Assembly: GCF_943192945.1 (NCBI RefSeq)
Contig: NZ_CALPCE010000002.1
Span: 62,001-126,000 of the forward strand
Direction of reading: 5' to 3'
Source of the DNA: Anaerocaecibacter muris
Lineage (GTDB): Bacteria > Bacillota > Clostridia > Christensenellales > Pumilibacteraceae
DNA: 64,000 nucleotides
Made by a program: the position numbers and the translations under genes. Positions 16,244 through 23,397 of this stretch are shown here, piece after piece (the stretch's first letter is position 1; every line of letters starts with the position of its first letter). The notes under the pieces are model-generated. The model made no database searches. It was given only the letters and a program-made list of their open reading frames with translations, and was not told the origin of the DNA.

Positions 16244-18283
16244 ATGAAATACGAAAAGAAAGGTAAATATAACAATAATAACCGCGGCGGCTCGCACTCT
16301 AACGGCGGTCGGGCGCGGCACGACGGCAAAGGATCGCAATCGCGCGACGGCTCGCGCAGGTCGGGAGTTTTCGACGCGGAAATTCCCGCCGTTACGGGCG
16401 TGCTCGACTGTAAGGGCGAGCGGTTCGGGTTTATACGCGGCGGCGAGGGCGAAAGCGACGTTTTTGTTTCCGCGTCCAATCTTTGCGGCGCGCGGCACGG
16501 CGACGTTGTGCGCGCTGTAATCACGGGCGATCGTCCCGCGCGCGAGGGCGGCAGGCGGCGTGAGGGTCGGGTTATAAGCATAGAGGAACGCAACCCCGAC
16601 AACATTGTCGCAACGGTCGTATACCGCGACAACGCGTTCTGCGCCGTGCCCGACGACAGGCATTACGGCGAGCTGCTGGAAATAAACGGACTGGGCGGCG
16701 CGAGCGAGCACGACAAGGTTATTATCGAGCTTGTGCAGACTTCGCGCGGCGACCGCGCGCGCGTTTTAGCCGTGCTCGGTCGGTTTGACGAAATAGGCAT
16801 GGACGTTAAAAGCGTTATCGCCGCGCACAACCTGCGCACAGAGTTTCCGCGCGACGTTACGGAACAGGCGGACGCTTATCCCGACGTAATCGACAATGCG
16901 GAAGCGGCAAAGCCGTACCGCCGCGATTTCCGCGACCGCGTCATCTTTACCATAGACGGAAGCGACAGCAAGGATTTCGACGACGCGGTGTCGGTGGAAA
17001 AGACGGAAAGCGGGTACAGTTTGGGCGTGTATATTGCCGACGTCGCCGAGTACGTCACCGAAAATTCGCCGCTCGACCGCGAAGCGCTTGCGCGCGGCAC
17101 GAGCGTGTATCTTGCGGACAGGGTCATACCCATGTTGCCCGAAAAACTGTCCAACGGGCTGTGCTCGCTCAACGAGGGCGAGGACAGACTTGTGCTTGCC
17201 GCGCTAATCGAACTGGACAACGACGGCAACAGAATAAAGTCGGAGGTGTGCGAGGGTGTTATACGATCCGCCGCGCGCCTCACGTATACGGGCGTTCAAG
17301 CAATGCTCGACGGCGACGAGCGTCTGCGCGAAAAGTTTGCGCACGTCGCGCCGTCGCTCGACATAATGAAAGAGCTTGCGCAAAAGCGCGTCAAAATACG
17401 CGAGGGACGCGGGTCGATAGAATTCGACCTGACCGAAACCGAAATAAAATTCGACGAGCACGGGCGCGTCAAGGACATTGCCAAAAAACCGCGATTGTTC
17501 AGCGCGCAAATAATAGAGGAGTTTATGATCCTCGCAAACTGCGCCGTTGCCGAAAAGTTTAGCAAGGTGAAAGCGGGCGGTAAAAAATTGCCGTTTGTGT
17601 ACCGTGTGCACGAACGCCCGTCGCCCGAAAAACTTGCCGCGCTAAACGACTACCTCGACGCCGTGGGCGCAGGCGTGACTTGTCCGTTAAACCCCGTGCC
17701 GTCGCAGGTGGCAAAGCTGTTGTCGCGTGTCGGCGAGGATATTTCGACGGCGGTCGCAAAAGTCACTCTGCGCGCCATGGCGAAAGCCGATTATCAAGCG
17801 GAAAACAAAGGGCATTTCGGGCTTGCCGAACCGTTTTACTGTCATTTCACTTCGCCGATACGCCGCTATCCCGACCTCGCCATACACCGCATAATAAAAG
17901 CGTATTTGCGCGGCGGCGAAAAAGCAGTCGTCAAGTACAGGGATTTTGCGCCCGTCGCCGCAATGCGTAGCAGTAAAGCCGAACGCACTGCGCAGGACTG
18001 CGAACGCAAGGTGGACGACTACAAAAAAGCCGAATATATGTCGCACCGCGTCGGCGAGAAGTTTGTCGGCACGATAAGCTCGGTAACGGACTTCGGTTTT
18101 TTTGTGGAACTGGAAAACACCGCCGAAGGGCTTGTTCGCATGAGCGCGCTCCCGCCCGCCGCAACGTTCGATAGCAAGCGGCTGTGTATTTCGTGCGGCA
18201 GAGCGTTGTTCCGCCTCGGCGACAGAGTGTATATAATAGTCGAAAAAGTAGATGGCGACAGAATAGATTTCATTTTGGCGTAA
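16244..18283 (+). CDS. rnr: Ribonuclease R (3'-5' exoribonuclease)
   Basis: RNase R degrades structured RNA processively and acts in rRNA quality control and mRNA turnover. The 679-residue protein has a basic Asn/Gly-rich N-terminus and a cold-shock domain (GVLDCKGERFGFI, about 45-70). The RNB catalytic core has the DGSDSKDFDDAVS acidic motif near 240-250 and the TSPIRRYPDL segment, followed by a C-terminal S1 domain (FVGTISSVTDFGFFVELENTAEGLV). No clear ribosome-binding site precedes the ATG. A TATAAT lies only 1 nt before it and is unlikely to be the working -10. Confidence 0.95.
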   Translation: MKYEKKGKYNNNNRGGSHSNGGRARHDGKGSQSRDGSRRSGVFDAEIPAVTGVLDCKGERFGFIRGGEGESDVFVSASNLCGARHGDVVRAVITGDRPAREGGRRREGRVISIEERNPDNIVATVVYRDNAFCAVPDDRHYGELLEINGLGGASEHDKVIIELVQTSRGDRARVLAVLGRFDEIGMDVKSVIAAHNLRTEFPRDVTEQADAYPDVIDNAEAAKPYRRDFRDRVIFTIDGSDSKDFDDAVSVEKTESGYSLGVYIADVAEYVTENSPLDREALARGTSVYLADRVIPMLPEKLSNGLCSLNEGEDRLVLAALIELDNDGNRIKSEVCEGVIRSAARLTYTGVQAMLDGDERLREKFAHVAPSLDIMKELAQKRVKIREGRGSIEFDLTETEIKFDEHGRVKDIAKKPRLFSAQIIEEFMILANCAVAEKFSKVKAGGKKLPFVYRVHERPSPEKLAALNDYLDAVGAGVTCPLNPVPSQVAKLLSRVGEDISTAVAKVTLRAMAKADYQAENKGHFGLAEPFYCHFTSPIRRYPDLAIHRIIKAYLRGGEKAVVKYRDFAPVAAMRSSKAERTAQDCERKVDDYKKAEYMSHRVGEKFVGTISSVTDFGFFVELENTAEGLVRMSALPPAATFDSKRLCISCGRALFRLGDRVYIIVEKVDGDRIDFILA

Positions 18284-18343
18284 AACATTACCGCCTTTAC
18301 CGTAATCCGTAACAAAATAAATATATAAAATTGCGCAAAATGC

Positions 18344-18372
18344 TTGCTAATAGCAATACAATAGCATATAAT
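18344..18372 (+). promoter_or_regulatory. Promoter and likely operator of the toxin-antitoxin operon
   Basis: TTGCTA (18344-18349), 17 bp, TATAAT (18367-18372). The -35 lies inside a perfect 13-bp palindrome TTGCTAATAGCAA (18344-18356). That is the type of site bound by RelB-like ribbon-helix-helix antitoxins, so autorepression is inferred. Confidence 0.65.
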
Positions 18373-18401
18373 ATAAGTAAGTAACGACGGAGGTAGTAAT
18401 T

Positions 18402-18707
18402 ATGGCAAAAACGTCTAACGTATATATTCGGCTCGATCCGAGAGTGAAAGAGCAATCGGAAACGATATTAAATCAACTGGGCATACCTATGTCAAATGCG
18501 ATAGCGTTATTTTTACAGCAGGTAATATTGCAAAACGGAATACCGTTTGAATTGAAACTGCCCGAAAGCAAGCCTGTTGCTTACGGCGCGTTGTCGGATG
18601 AGCAATTTAACCAAATTATAGAGAACGGAATAGCGGAGTATGCGTCGGGGCGCATTGTTTCCGCGCAGAACGTAAGAGAGCAAATAAAAAGGGAATTCGG
18701 GGCATGA
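18402..18707 (+). CDS. RelB/DinJ-family antitoxin
   Basis: The 101-residue protein begins with a ribbon-helix-helix DNA-binding domain. A beta strand (NVYIRLDPRVKEQ) is followed by the helices SETILNQLGIPMSNAIALFLQQV, typical of RelB/DinJ. The C-terminal half (about 55-101) should wrap the toxin. It is the first gene of a two-gene operon; its stop overlaps the toxin ATG by 4 nt. It should repress its own promoter and neutralise the toxin. GGAGG precedes the ATG. Confidence 0.92.
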   Translation: MAKTSNVYIRLDPRVKEQSETILNQLGIPMSNAIALFLQQVILQNGIPFELKLPESKPVAYGALSDEQFNQIIENGIAEYASGRIVSAQNVREQIKREFGA

Positions 18708-19027
18708 CATACGAAGTAGTTTATACGCAAAAAGCGTTAAACGATTTGCGGAGTATACATAGATATATCAAAATCGATTTGCTCGCGCCCGACGCCGCGC
18801 GAAACGTGTCCGATAAAATTATGTCGGAAATCGAAAAACTTGACGAAATGCCCGATAGATTTGCGTTGTATGAAAAAGCGCCGTGGAAAGAACGCGGTTT
18901 GCGTAAAATGAACGTCGGGAATTTCCTTGTGTTCTACTTGCCGATAGAAAAGCAAAAGCAAGTGCTTATCGTTGCAATAATGTACTGCAAACGAAACATA
19001 GACAAAATTCTCGACGATAACGATTAA
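18704..19027 (+). CDS. RelE/ParE-superfamily toxin
   Basis: The 107-residue basic protein has the RelE/ParE fold pattern. YEVVYTQKALNDLRSIHRYI forms the first strand and helices, and PWKERGLRKMNVGNFLVFYLP and VLIVAIMYCKRNIDKIL form the core sheet and C-terminal helix. Family members are ribosome-dependent mRNases (RelE-like) or gyrase poisons (ParE-like). The YYIKxxxxAP-type N-terminus leans to ParE, while the RxLxVGNFLVFY segment is common to both. The operon position behind a RelB-like antitoxin gives strong support. Confidence 0.9.
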   Translation: MTYEVVYTQKALNDLRSIHRYIKIDLLAPDAARNVSDKIMSEIEKLDEMPDRFALYEKAPWKERGLRKMNVGNFLVFYLPIEKQKQVLIVAIMYCKRNIDKILDDND

Positions 19028-19034
19028 ATAAATT

Positions 19035-19064
19035 AACCCGCTGTGCGTTAAAAGCGGGTTTTTT
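19035..19064 (+). terminator. Terminator of the toxin-antitoxin operon
   Basis: AACCCGCT (19035-19042) pairs with AGCGGGTT (19053-19060) and is followed by T residues. Confidence 0.85.
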
Positions 19065-19110
19065 ATATTAGTTATTTTACATTATTTAATTTGAAAATTT
19101 TTACAAGTAC

Positions 19111-19139
19111 TTGACATATAATTTTCGGTATATTATAAT
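19111..19139 (+). promoter_or_regulatory. Sigma-A promoter of the lipoprotein gene
   Basis: TTGACA (19111-19116), 17 bp, TATAAT (19134-19139). Confidence 0.85.
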
Positions 19140-19171
19140 AAATCAACTAATTAGGCAAGGAGGGTGATATT

Positions 19172-19738
19172 ATGAGAATTAAGAAATTTTCATTATTGAC
19201 GAGTATTGTTGCATGCGGGCTTGCCGTGTTCGGTATGGCGGGTTGTTCGTCCGATTACACGGTTACGGTAAAGGAAATGAAAGACGATCTTCAAGAGTAT
19301 AAACTCACGGTTAAGGCGGGCGAAACAGTTACTATGAATATGCTTGCCGAAAAATACTGCGACAAGTTTATGGAAGACACGGGATTATTCCGCGATAAAA
19401 ATCTTTATGTGGACGAGCAATGTTTGGTAAAATTCGTGGGCGGCGTAAACGATAATATAACATTATATTTCGGTTCGTACAGCCCTATGACTTATGAAGA
19501 AGTTGTGTTCGATTACAATAACGAACAGTATGCGATTTACCGCGCGAAAGGAACGACGCTTACTGCGGAGGATTTTTCGCGTTCGGCATACGGTTACGGC
19601 GACGCGGCGGACTATGTATTCTATTCCGATTCGGCGCATGCGACCGAACTTGATATTAGCAGTGTGGAGATAGGCAAAGATAATAACGGCGATACAATTT
19701 ATTCAAGTACCGTTATTTATGTAGCGGACGCGGCATAA
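19172..19738 (+). CDS. Lipoprotein of unknown function
   Basis: The 188-residue protein has a signal peptide and lipobox ending MAGC, so Cys25 should be lipidated and anchor it to the outer face of the membrane. The mature part is acidic with alternating beta-type segments (DYTVTVKEM, YKLTVKAGETVTMNMLAEKY). It contains what look like two related modules of about 70 residues, each with an aromatic-rich strand. No enzyme motif is visible. AAGGAGGGTG precedes the ATG; promoter and gene form a single unit. Confidence 0.8.
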   Translation: MRIKKFSLLTSIVACGLAVFGMAGCSSDYTVTVKEMKDDLQEYKLTVKAGETVTMNMLAEKYCDKFMEDTGLFRDKNLYVDEQCLVKFVGGVNDNITLYFGSYSPMTYEEVVFDYNNEQYAIYRAKGTTLTAEDFSRSAYGYGDAADYVFYSDSAHATELDISSVEIGKDNNGDTIYSSTVIYVADAA

Positions 19739-19767
19739 GTCGCGGGAGTAGATATTTTTATTTATAC

Positions 19768-20045
19768 GGCTTACGCCTTGATTTCTCCGCCAATCACAGA
19801 TTGGATTTCCTTCGTGTGTTTACTATTGTTGCCGATCGAGCTTATCGCCCGATTAAGTGCATGCGTAAAGTCATGGCGCTACGGTCGAAATGATGGGGGG
19901 GCAAGATAATAAATAAGAGATAAGAGATAATAGTTGTGGAAGTTTTGCTCTGCGCAAAACTTGATTTAAATATATAGGAAAGAAATGCTTATACACCCAT
20001 CATTCCGAGCTTGCCGAGGAATCAAGGCGAACCGCCGCAGGATGA
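19768..20045. repeat. Dispersed intergenic repeat pair
   Basis: A diverged inverted unit (19768-19905) starts with TACGCCTTGATTTCTCCG and ends with GGTCGAAATGATGGGG. A direct unit (about 19928-20045) follows with the GTTTTGC/GCAAAAC hairpin and the CCCATCATTCCGAGC core. No gene is seen in 19739-20158. Confidence 0.75.
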
Positions 20046-20158
20046 AAAGGCTTTATTTACGTGGTTAGTCGGGAAAATAAATAGAATAAAGCCCTATATC
20101 AGTAAATATGTTTAACAGTTTTGCCGCGCGCGCTGTTTTATTGACGATAGCGCAACGG

Positions 20159-20428
20159 TTATTCTATGTCTAAATGTGCGGCAATCCGTTCTATGAGCTT
20201 TGCCGCTCTTTTAATAATTTCGTCAATATCTTCCGATGAATCGATTTCAATGACGGGCGTCCAGTCGGAGCAAGGGTAACTGTTTTTTCGCGCTCTGACA
20301 AACGTCATTTTCCGTATGCTATTGTTTGTGCAGTGCGCGTCTTTTAACTCGTGAAATTTTCCGTTATTGTCCTTTGCATAATGTGCGCGAAAAAAGTAAC
20401 AGTTTTCACATAATTTGGGTTCGTTCAT
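20159..20428 (-). CDS. Small cysteine-containing protein, unknown
   Basis: The start is set at ATG 20428, which has AAAGGA 8 nt upstream; the longer frame would begin inside the promoter. The 89-residue product has CENCYFFRAHY, a later CTNNS, and PCSDWTPV, which could form a small metal-binding module. The last 35 residues are helical and charged. It is divergent from the mini-repressor at 20521. The promoter is TTGACA/TATATT with an 18-bp spacer, 17 bp of which is an operator palindrome, so it is almost certainly controlled by that repressor or its paralogue. No family recognised. Confidence 0.7.
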   Translation of the reverse strand: MNEPKLCENCYFFRAHYAKDNNGKFHELKDAHCTNNSIRKMTFVRARKNSYPCSDWTPVIEIDSSEDIDEIIKRAAKLIERIAAHLDIE

Positions 20429-20464
20429 ATCGTATTCCTTTTGAATATAGTACATATAATATAG

Positions 20465-20518
20465 ATTAGGCAATGCCTAATTGTCAAGCATTTTATAGGC
20501 ATTGCCTATAAAATGCTT
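20465..20518. promoter_or_regulatory. Divergent operator region with two perfect palindromes
   Basis: Palindrome 1 is ATTAGGCAATGCCTAAT (20465-20481). Palindrome 2 is a perfect 33-bp repeat (20486-20518, arms AAGCATTTTATAGGCA and its complement around one T). On the minus strand TTGACA (20482-20487) and TATATT (20458-20463) flank palindrome 1, which fills the promoter spacer. On the plus strand a TATAAA (20507-20512) inside palindrome 2 ends 8 nt before the ATG at 20521. Both share the half-site TAGGCA. Confidence 0.75.
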
Positions 20519-20520
20519 AT

Positions 20521-20733
20521 ATGATAACCGTAGATCAAATTAGGCAAAGACTGATATTTGAAATCCAATCGAGTGGAATTTCACAGCGTGAAATAGCTAT
20601 CGGGCTTGGAGTTTCTGAACCTACTGTGTCGCAATATATGTCAGGTAGGGCTATGCCGTCACTTGAAACTTTTGCAAATTTGTGTAAATTATTAGACCTT
20701 GATCCGTCATATTTGTTGTGTATAAAAGATTAG
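20521..20733 (+). CDS. Mini XRE repressor (first of a tandem pair)
   Basis: The 70-residue protein is little more than one HTH_3 domain: ISQREIAIGLGVSEPTVSQYMSG forms helices 2 and 3, followed by MPSLETFANLCKLLDLDPSYLL. It is a paralogue of the gene at 20800. There is no Shine-Dalgarno sequence. The ATG follows the 33-bp operator palindrome by 2 nt, and the likely -10 lies in the palindrome, which suggests a leaderless, tightly autoregulated message. It probably binds TAGGCA half-sites (inference). Confidence 0.85.
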   Translation: MITVDQIRQRLIFEIQSSGISQREIAIGLGVSEPTVSQYMSGRAMPSLETFANLCKLLDLDPSYLLCIKD

Positions 20734-20743
20734 TAAAAACGAC

Positions 20744-20794
20744 ATTAGGTAATGCCTAATGTTTAAGTATGATATAGGCAACACCTATATCATA
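20744..20794 (+). promoter_or_regulatory. Second copy of the operator pair
   Basis: ATTAGGTAATGCCTAAT (20744-20760) and an imperfect palindrome with 11-bp arms TATGATATAGG/CCTATATCATA (20768-20794) repeat the arrangement at 20465-20518. The 39-nt distance from the end of the first palindrome to the ATG is also the same. A -10-like TATCAT (20788-20793) ends 6 nt before the start codon. Confidence 0.7.
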
Positions 20795-20799
20795 TAAGC

Positions 20800-21015
20800 A
20801 TGATTACGCTTGATATAATTAGAAACAGGTTGATAGATGCTATTAAATATAGCAATATGTCGATTACGGAAATAGCAAATAGATTGGGAATAAAGCCTCC
20901 GACCGTGTCGCAGTATTTGTCGGGTAGGGCAATGCCTGCGCTTGATACGTTTGCTAATCTTTGCAAGATTTTAGACGTCGATCCGTCTTATATTTTGGGA
21001 ATAACCAACGAATAG
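20800..21015 (+). CDS. Mini XRE repressor (second of a tandem pair)
   Basis: This 71-residue HTH_3 protein is collinear with the gene at 20521. The shared segments TVSQY.SGRAMP and DTFANLCK.LD.DPSY are almost identical, while helix 1 and the start of helix 2 differ. The gene plus its upstream operator appears to be a duplicated cassette. There is no Shine-Dalgarno sequence and leaderless translation is likely. Divergence in helix 2 with conservation of the recognition helix suggests the two proteins still read the same half-site and may cross-regulate. Confidence 0.85.
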   Translation: MITLDIIRNRLIDAIKYSNMSITEIANRLGIKPPTVSQYLSGRAMPALDTFANLCKILDVDPSYILGITNE

Positions 21016-21023
21016 TTTTTAGG

Positions 21024-21098
21024 TATAGAATAGCAAAGCCCACATCACCCATCATTCCGAGCTTGTCGAGGAATCCAGGCGAACCGCCGCAAGGTGGA
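21024..21098 (+). repeat. Dispersed intergenic repeat unit
   Basis: This is a direct unit with ATAGAATAGCAAAGCCCACAT followed by the CATCATTCCGAGCTTGTCGA core and GGCGAACCGCCGCAAGG. Confidence 0.75.
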
Positions 21099-21146
21099 GC
21101 GGAATAATTAAACAATAACCGACGAATAGTTTTTAACAGTATTAAA

Positions 21147-21184
21147 AAATCCCGCGGAGTGTTATTGCTTGCGGGATTTTTTGT
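21147..21184. terminator. Bidirectional terminator overlapping the GNAT stop codon
   Basis: AAATCCCGC (21147-21155) pairs with GCGGGATTT (21171-21179), followed by T on each strand. The right arm encodes the last residues of the minus-strand acetyltransferase. Confidence 0.75.
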
Positions 21185-21737
21185 ATTTTTCGATTACTGT
21201 TTGAAAATCTGTGTTGTAAACTTTTTCGTAAATTTCGCGCACGACGGGTTGCGCGTCGGATAGTGCAATGGGGTAGCTCATTAGTTTAAGCGGGAAGGGC
21301 GCGTCGTCTGCGCGGAACGGCGGTTGCAGATATTCGCAGTCGTTCATTACAAAGCCCAATCGTTCGTAAAAGCCGCGTCGTCGTTTTTGTAAGTCGGTTT
21401 CGGGCGGTTCTATTTCCAATACGATAGCGGGATAGTCGGTTTGCAACAGTTTTAACGCCGTCGCGCCATACCCCATGTTTCGATATTGCGCATAAGTTGC
21501 AAGATGTTCGATATATAAAATATCGTCGCAAGTCCACGCGCCTATAAACCCGACAACGGTATCTGCGCGCATAATGTCGAACATTATATAATCGGCGTAT
21601 TTTGCCGCACGAATAAAATCGGCATAATCGCGCCGTTCCGATTTGTCAAACGCTTCTTCCAACAGCGCATAAATTCTTGCGCAGTCTTTTTCGCTCGCTC
21701 TCGATAGCGTTATTGTGTCCTCGCTCGGTGTGTTCAT
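21162..21737 (-). CDS. GNAT-family N-acetyltransferase
   Basis: The 191-residue protein has the GNAT core. A beta4-like DILYIEHLATYAQYRNMGYG contains the acetyl-CoA loop (Q/R-x-x-G-x-G/A as RNMGYGA). AIVLEIEPPE and GFYERLGFVMNDCEYLQPP are the typical C-terminal half. The acceptor substrate is unknown. TTGACA (21767-21772), 17 bp, TACAAT (21744-21749) on the minus strand ends 6 nt before the ATG at 21737, with no Shine-Dalgarno sequence, so the transcript is probably leaderless. A much longer frame upstream runs antisense through ychF and is discarded. Confidence 0.85.
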   Translation of the reverse strand: MNTPSEDTITLSRASEKDCARIYALLEEAFDKSERRDYADFIRAAKYADYIMFDIMRADTVVGFIGAWTCDDILYIEHLATYAQYRNMGYGATALKLLQTDYPAIVLEIEPPETDLQKRRRGFYERLGFVMNDCEYLQPPFRADDAPFPLKLMSYPIALSDAQPVVREIYEKVYNTDFQTVIEKYKKSRKQ

Positions 21738-21881
21738 GCCCGTATTGTACATTATTAAATATGTTATGTCAAATGGAGTGATTTGGTTAAAATTTCGATT
21801 AGTGTTGTAGCGTGTTTTGCTTTGCTTGACAGCGTGCGGGGTTATATAGTAAAATATAAGAATTAAAGTATTGGAGAAGCT

Positions 21882-22973
21882 ATGAAAATCGGAGTTGTAG
21901 GTTTGCCGAACGTCGGCAAAAGCACGCTGTTCAACGCCATTACCGAGGCGGGCGCGGAGTGCGCTAACTATCCGTTCTGTACGATTGAACCTAACGTCGG
22001 CGTGGTTGCCGTGCCCGACGATCGGCTTGCCGTTCTCGAAAAAATGTATTCGAGCAAGCGTGTCGTGCCTGCGGTTATCGAGTTTGTCGATATTGCGGGG
22101 TTGGTCAAGGGCGCGTCGCACGGCGAGGGGCTGGGCAACAAGTTTCTTTCGCACATACGCGAGTGCGATGCGATTATCGAGGTTGTGCGGTGTTTCGACG
22201 ACCCCAACATAATTAACGTGTCGGAAACGGTCGATCCCGTGCGCGACGCGGAGGTCATAAACACCGAGCTCATGCTCGCCGATTTGGAGAGCATAGTAAA
22301 ACGTCGGGCGAGGTTTGAAAAGACCGTTAAGAGCGGCGATCCCAAAGCCGCCGCCGCGCTCGACTTGCTCAACCGCATGACTGCTTGTATCGATTCGGGC
22401 AAGTCGTTGCGTTCCATGAAGCTGGACGACGAAACGCTTGCGACGGTGGACGGGCAATTCTTGCTGTCGGTCAAGCCTATTATTTACTGCGCAAACATTT
22501 CCGAGGACGATATAGGCGCGAACGAAAACAAGTACGTCCAAGCCGTGCGCGAGTACGCCCAAGCCGACGGCGCGGCGGTTATCGATATTTGCGCCAAGGT
22601 CGAGAACGAAATTTCGCAGTTGCCCAAATCCGAACGCGCCGAATATCTTGACGCGTTGGGACTTACAAAGTCGGGACTGGAACGCGTCATTACGTCCGGT
22701 TACGAACTTTTGGGGCTTATGAGCTATCTTACCGCGGGCGAAAAGGAAGTGCGCGCGTGGACTATCGAGCGCGGCACGACCGCGCCCAAGGCGGCGGGCA
22801 AAATTCACTCCGATTTCGAGCGCGGGTTTATTCGCGCGGAAATTGTGTCTTATGACGATCTCGTGTCCTGCGGTTCGCTCGTTGCGGCAAAGTCCGCAGG
22901 CAAACTTCGCAGCGAGGGTAAGGACTATGTTATGCGCGACGGGGACGTCGTCGAGTTCAAATTCAACGTTTGA
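21882..22973 (+). CDS. ychF: Ribosome-associated ATPase/GTPase YchF
   Basis: YchF/OLA1 is a universally conserved Obg-family P-loop NTPase that prefers ATP and binds ribosomes. The 363 residues equal the usual family length. Motifs are G1 GLPNVGKST (7-15), the DIAGLVKGASHGEGLGNKFL switch region, a coiled-coil middle, and a C-terminal TGS domain ending with RDGDVVEFKFNV. GGAG lies 7 nt before the ATG. It is not in an operon: the flanking gap is filled with dispersed repeats. Confidence 0.96.
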   Translation: MKIGVVGLPNVGKSTLFNAITEAGAECANYPFCTIEPNVGVVAVPDDRLAVLEKMYSSKRVVPAVIEFVDIAGLVKGASHGEGLGNKFLSHIRECDAIIEVVRCFDDPNIINVSETVDPVRDAEVINTELMLADLESIVKRRARFEKTVKSGDPKAAAALDLLNRMTACIDSGKSLRSMKLDDETLATVDGQFLLSVKPIIYCANISEDDIGANENKYVQAVREYAQADGAAVIDICAKVENEISQLPKSERAEYLDALGLTKSGLERVITSGYELLGLMSYLTAGEKEVRAWTIERGTTAPKAAGKIHSDFERGFIRAEIVSYDDLVSCGSLVAAKSAGKLRSEGKDYVMRDGDVVEFKFNV

Positions 22974-23119
22974 GCGCGTATATACTTCGTTATGCGGCGT
23001 CGGCCGTCGAGCGGCGCTCTGTCGTGTAGGTGGGTCTACACTCCCAGCGCGCCACCCTTGGACTTCCTTGCCTAACTCGTATCTGCGCGCTCAAATATGC
23101 TTTGTCGAATTTTTTTGCA

Positions 23120-23375
23120 TTGCTTTTCTGCGGCGGTTCGCCTGGATTCCTCGACAAGCTCGGAATGATGGGCGGTGTGGGATGTACACTCCTATTATTC
23201 TACAAAGCGCACAAAAGCGAGTTTGTCTTTTCTCCCACTCTGCGGCGGATGATCGTAGCTCAATCGACAAGCGCGGAATGATGGGGATATAAGCATTTCT
23301 TTTCTATATATTTAATCAAGTTTTGCTTTACGCAAAACTTCCTCAACTATTATCTTTTATCTCTTATCTATTCAC
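23120..23375 (-). repeat. Dispersed intergenic repeat, inverted copy and tail
   Basis: The CGGCGGTTCGCCTGGATTCC to GGAATGATGGG core (23120-23172) is the reverse complement of the unit at 21024. A second partial copy with the AAGTTTTGC/GCAAAACTT hairpin lies at 23272-23375. No gene is supported in 22974-23397. Confidence 0.75.
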
Positions 23376-23397
23376 TATTTAATGCACAGGTGTACAT

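Noticed and set aside
21738-22808. Long N-terminal extension of the GNAT frame on the minus strand
   Set aside because: It is antisense to ychF, has no ribosome-binding site, and the GNAT fold starts only near 21737 behind a clear promoter.
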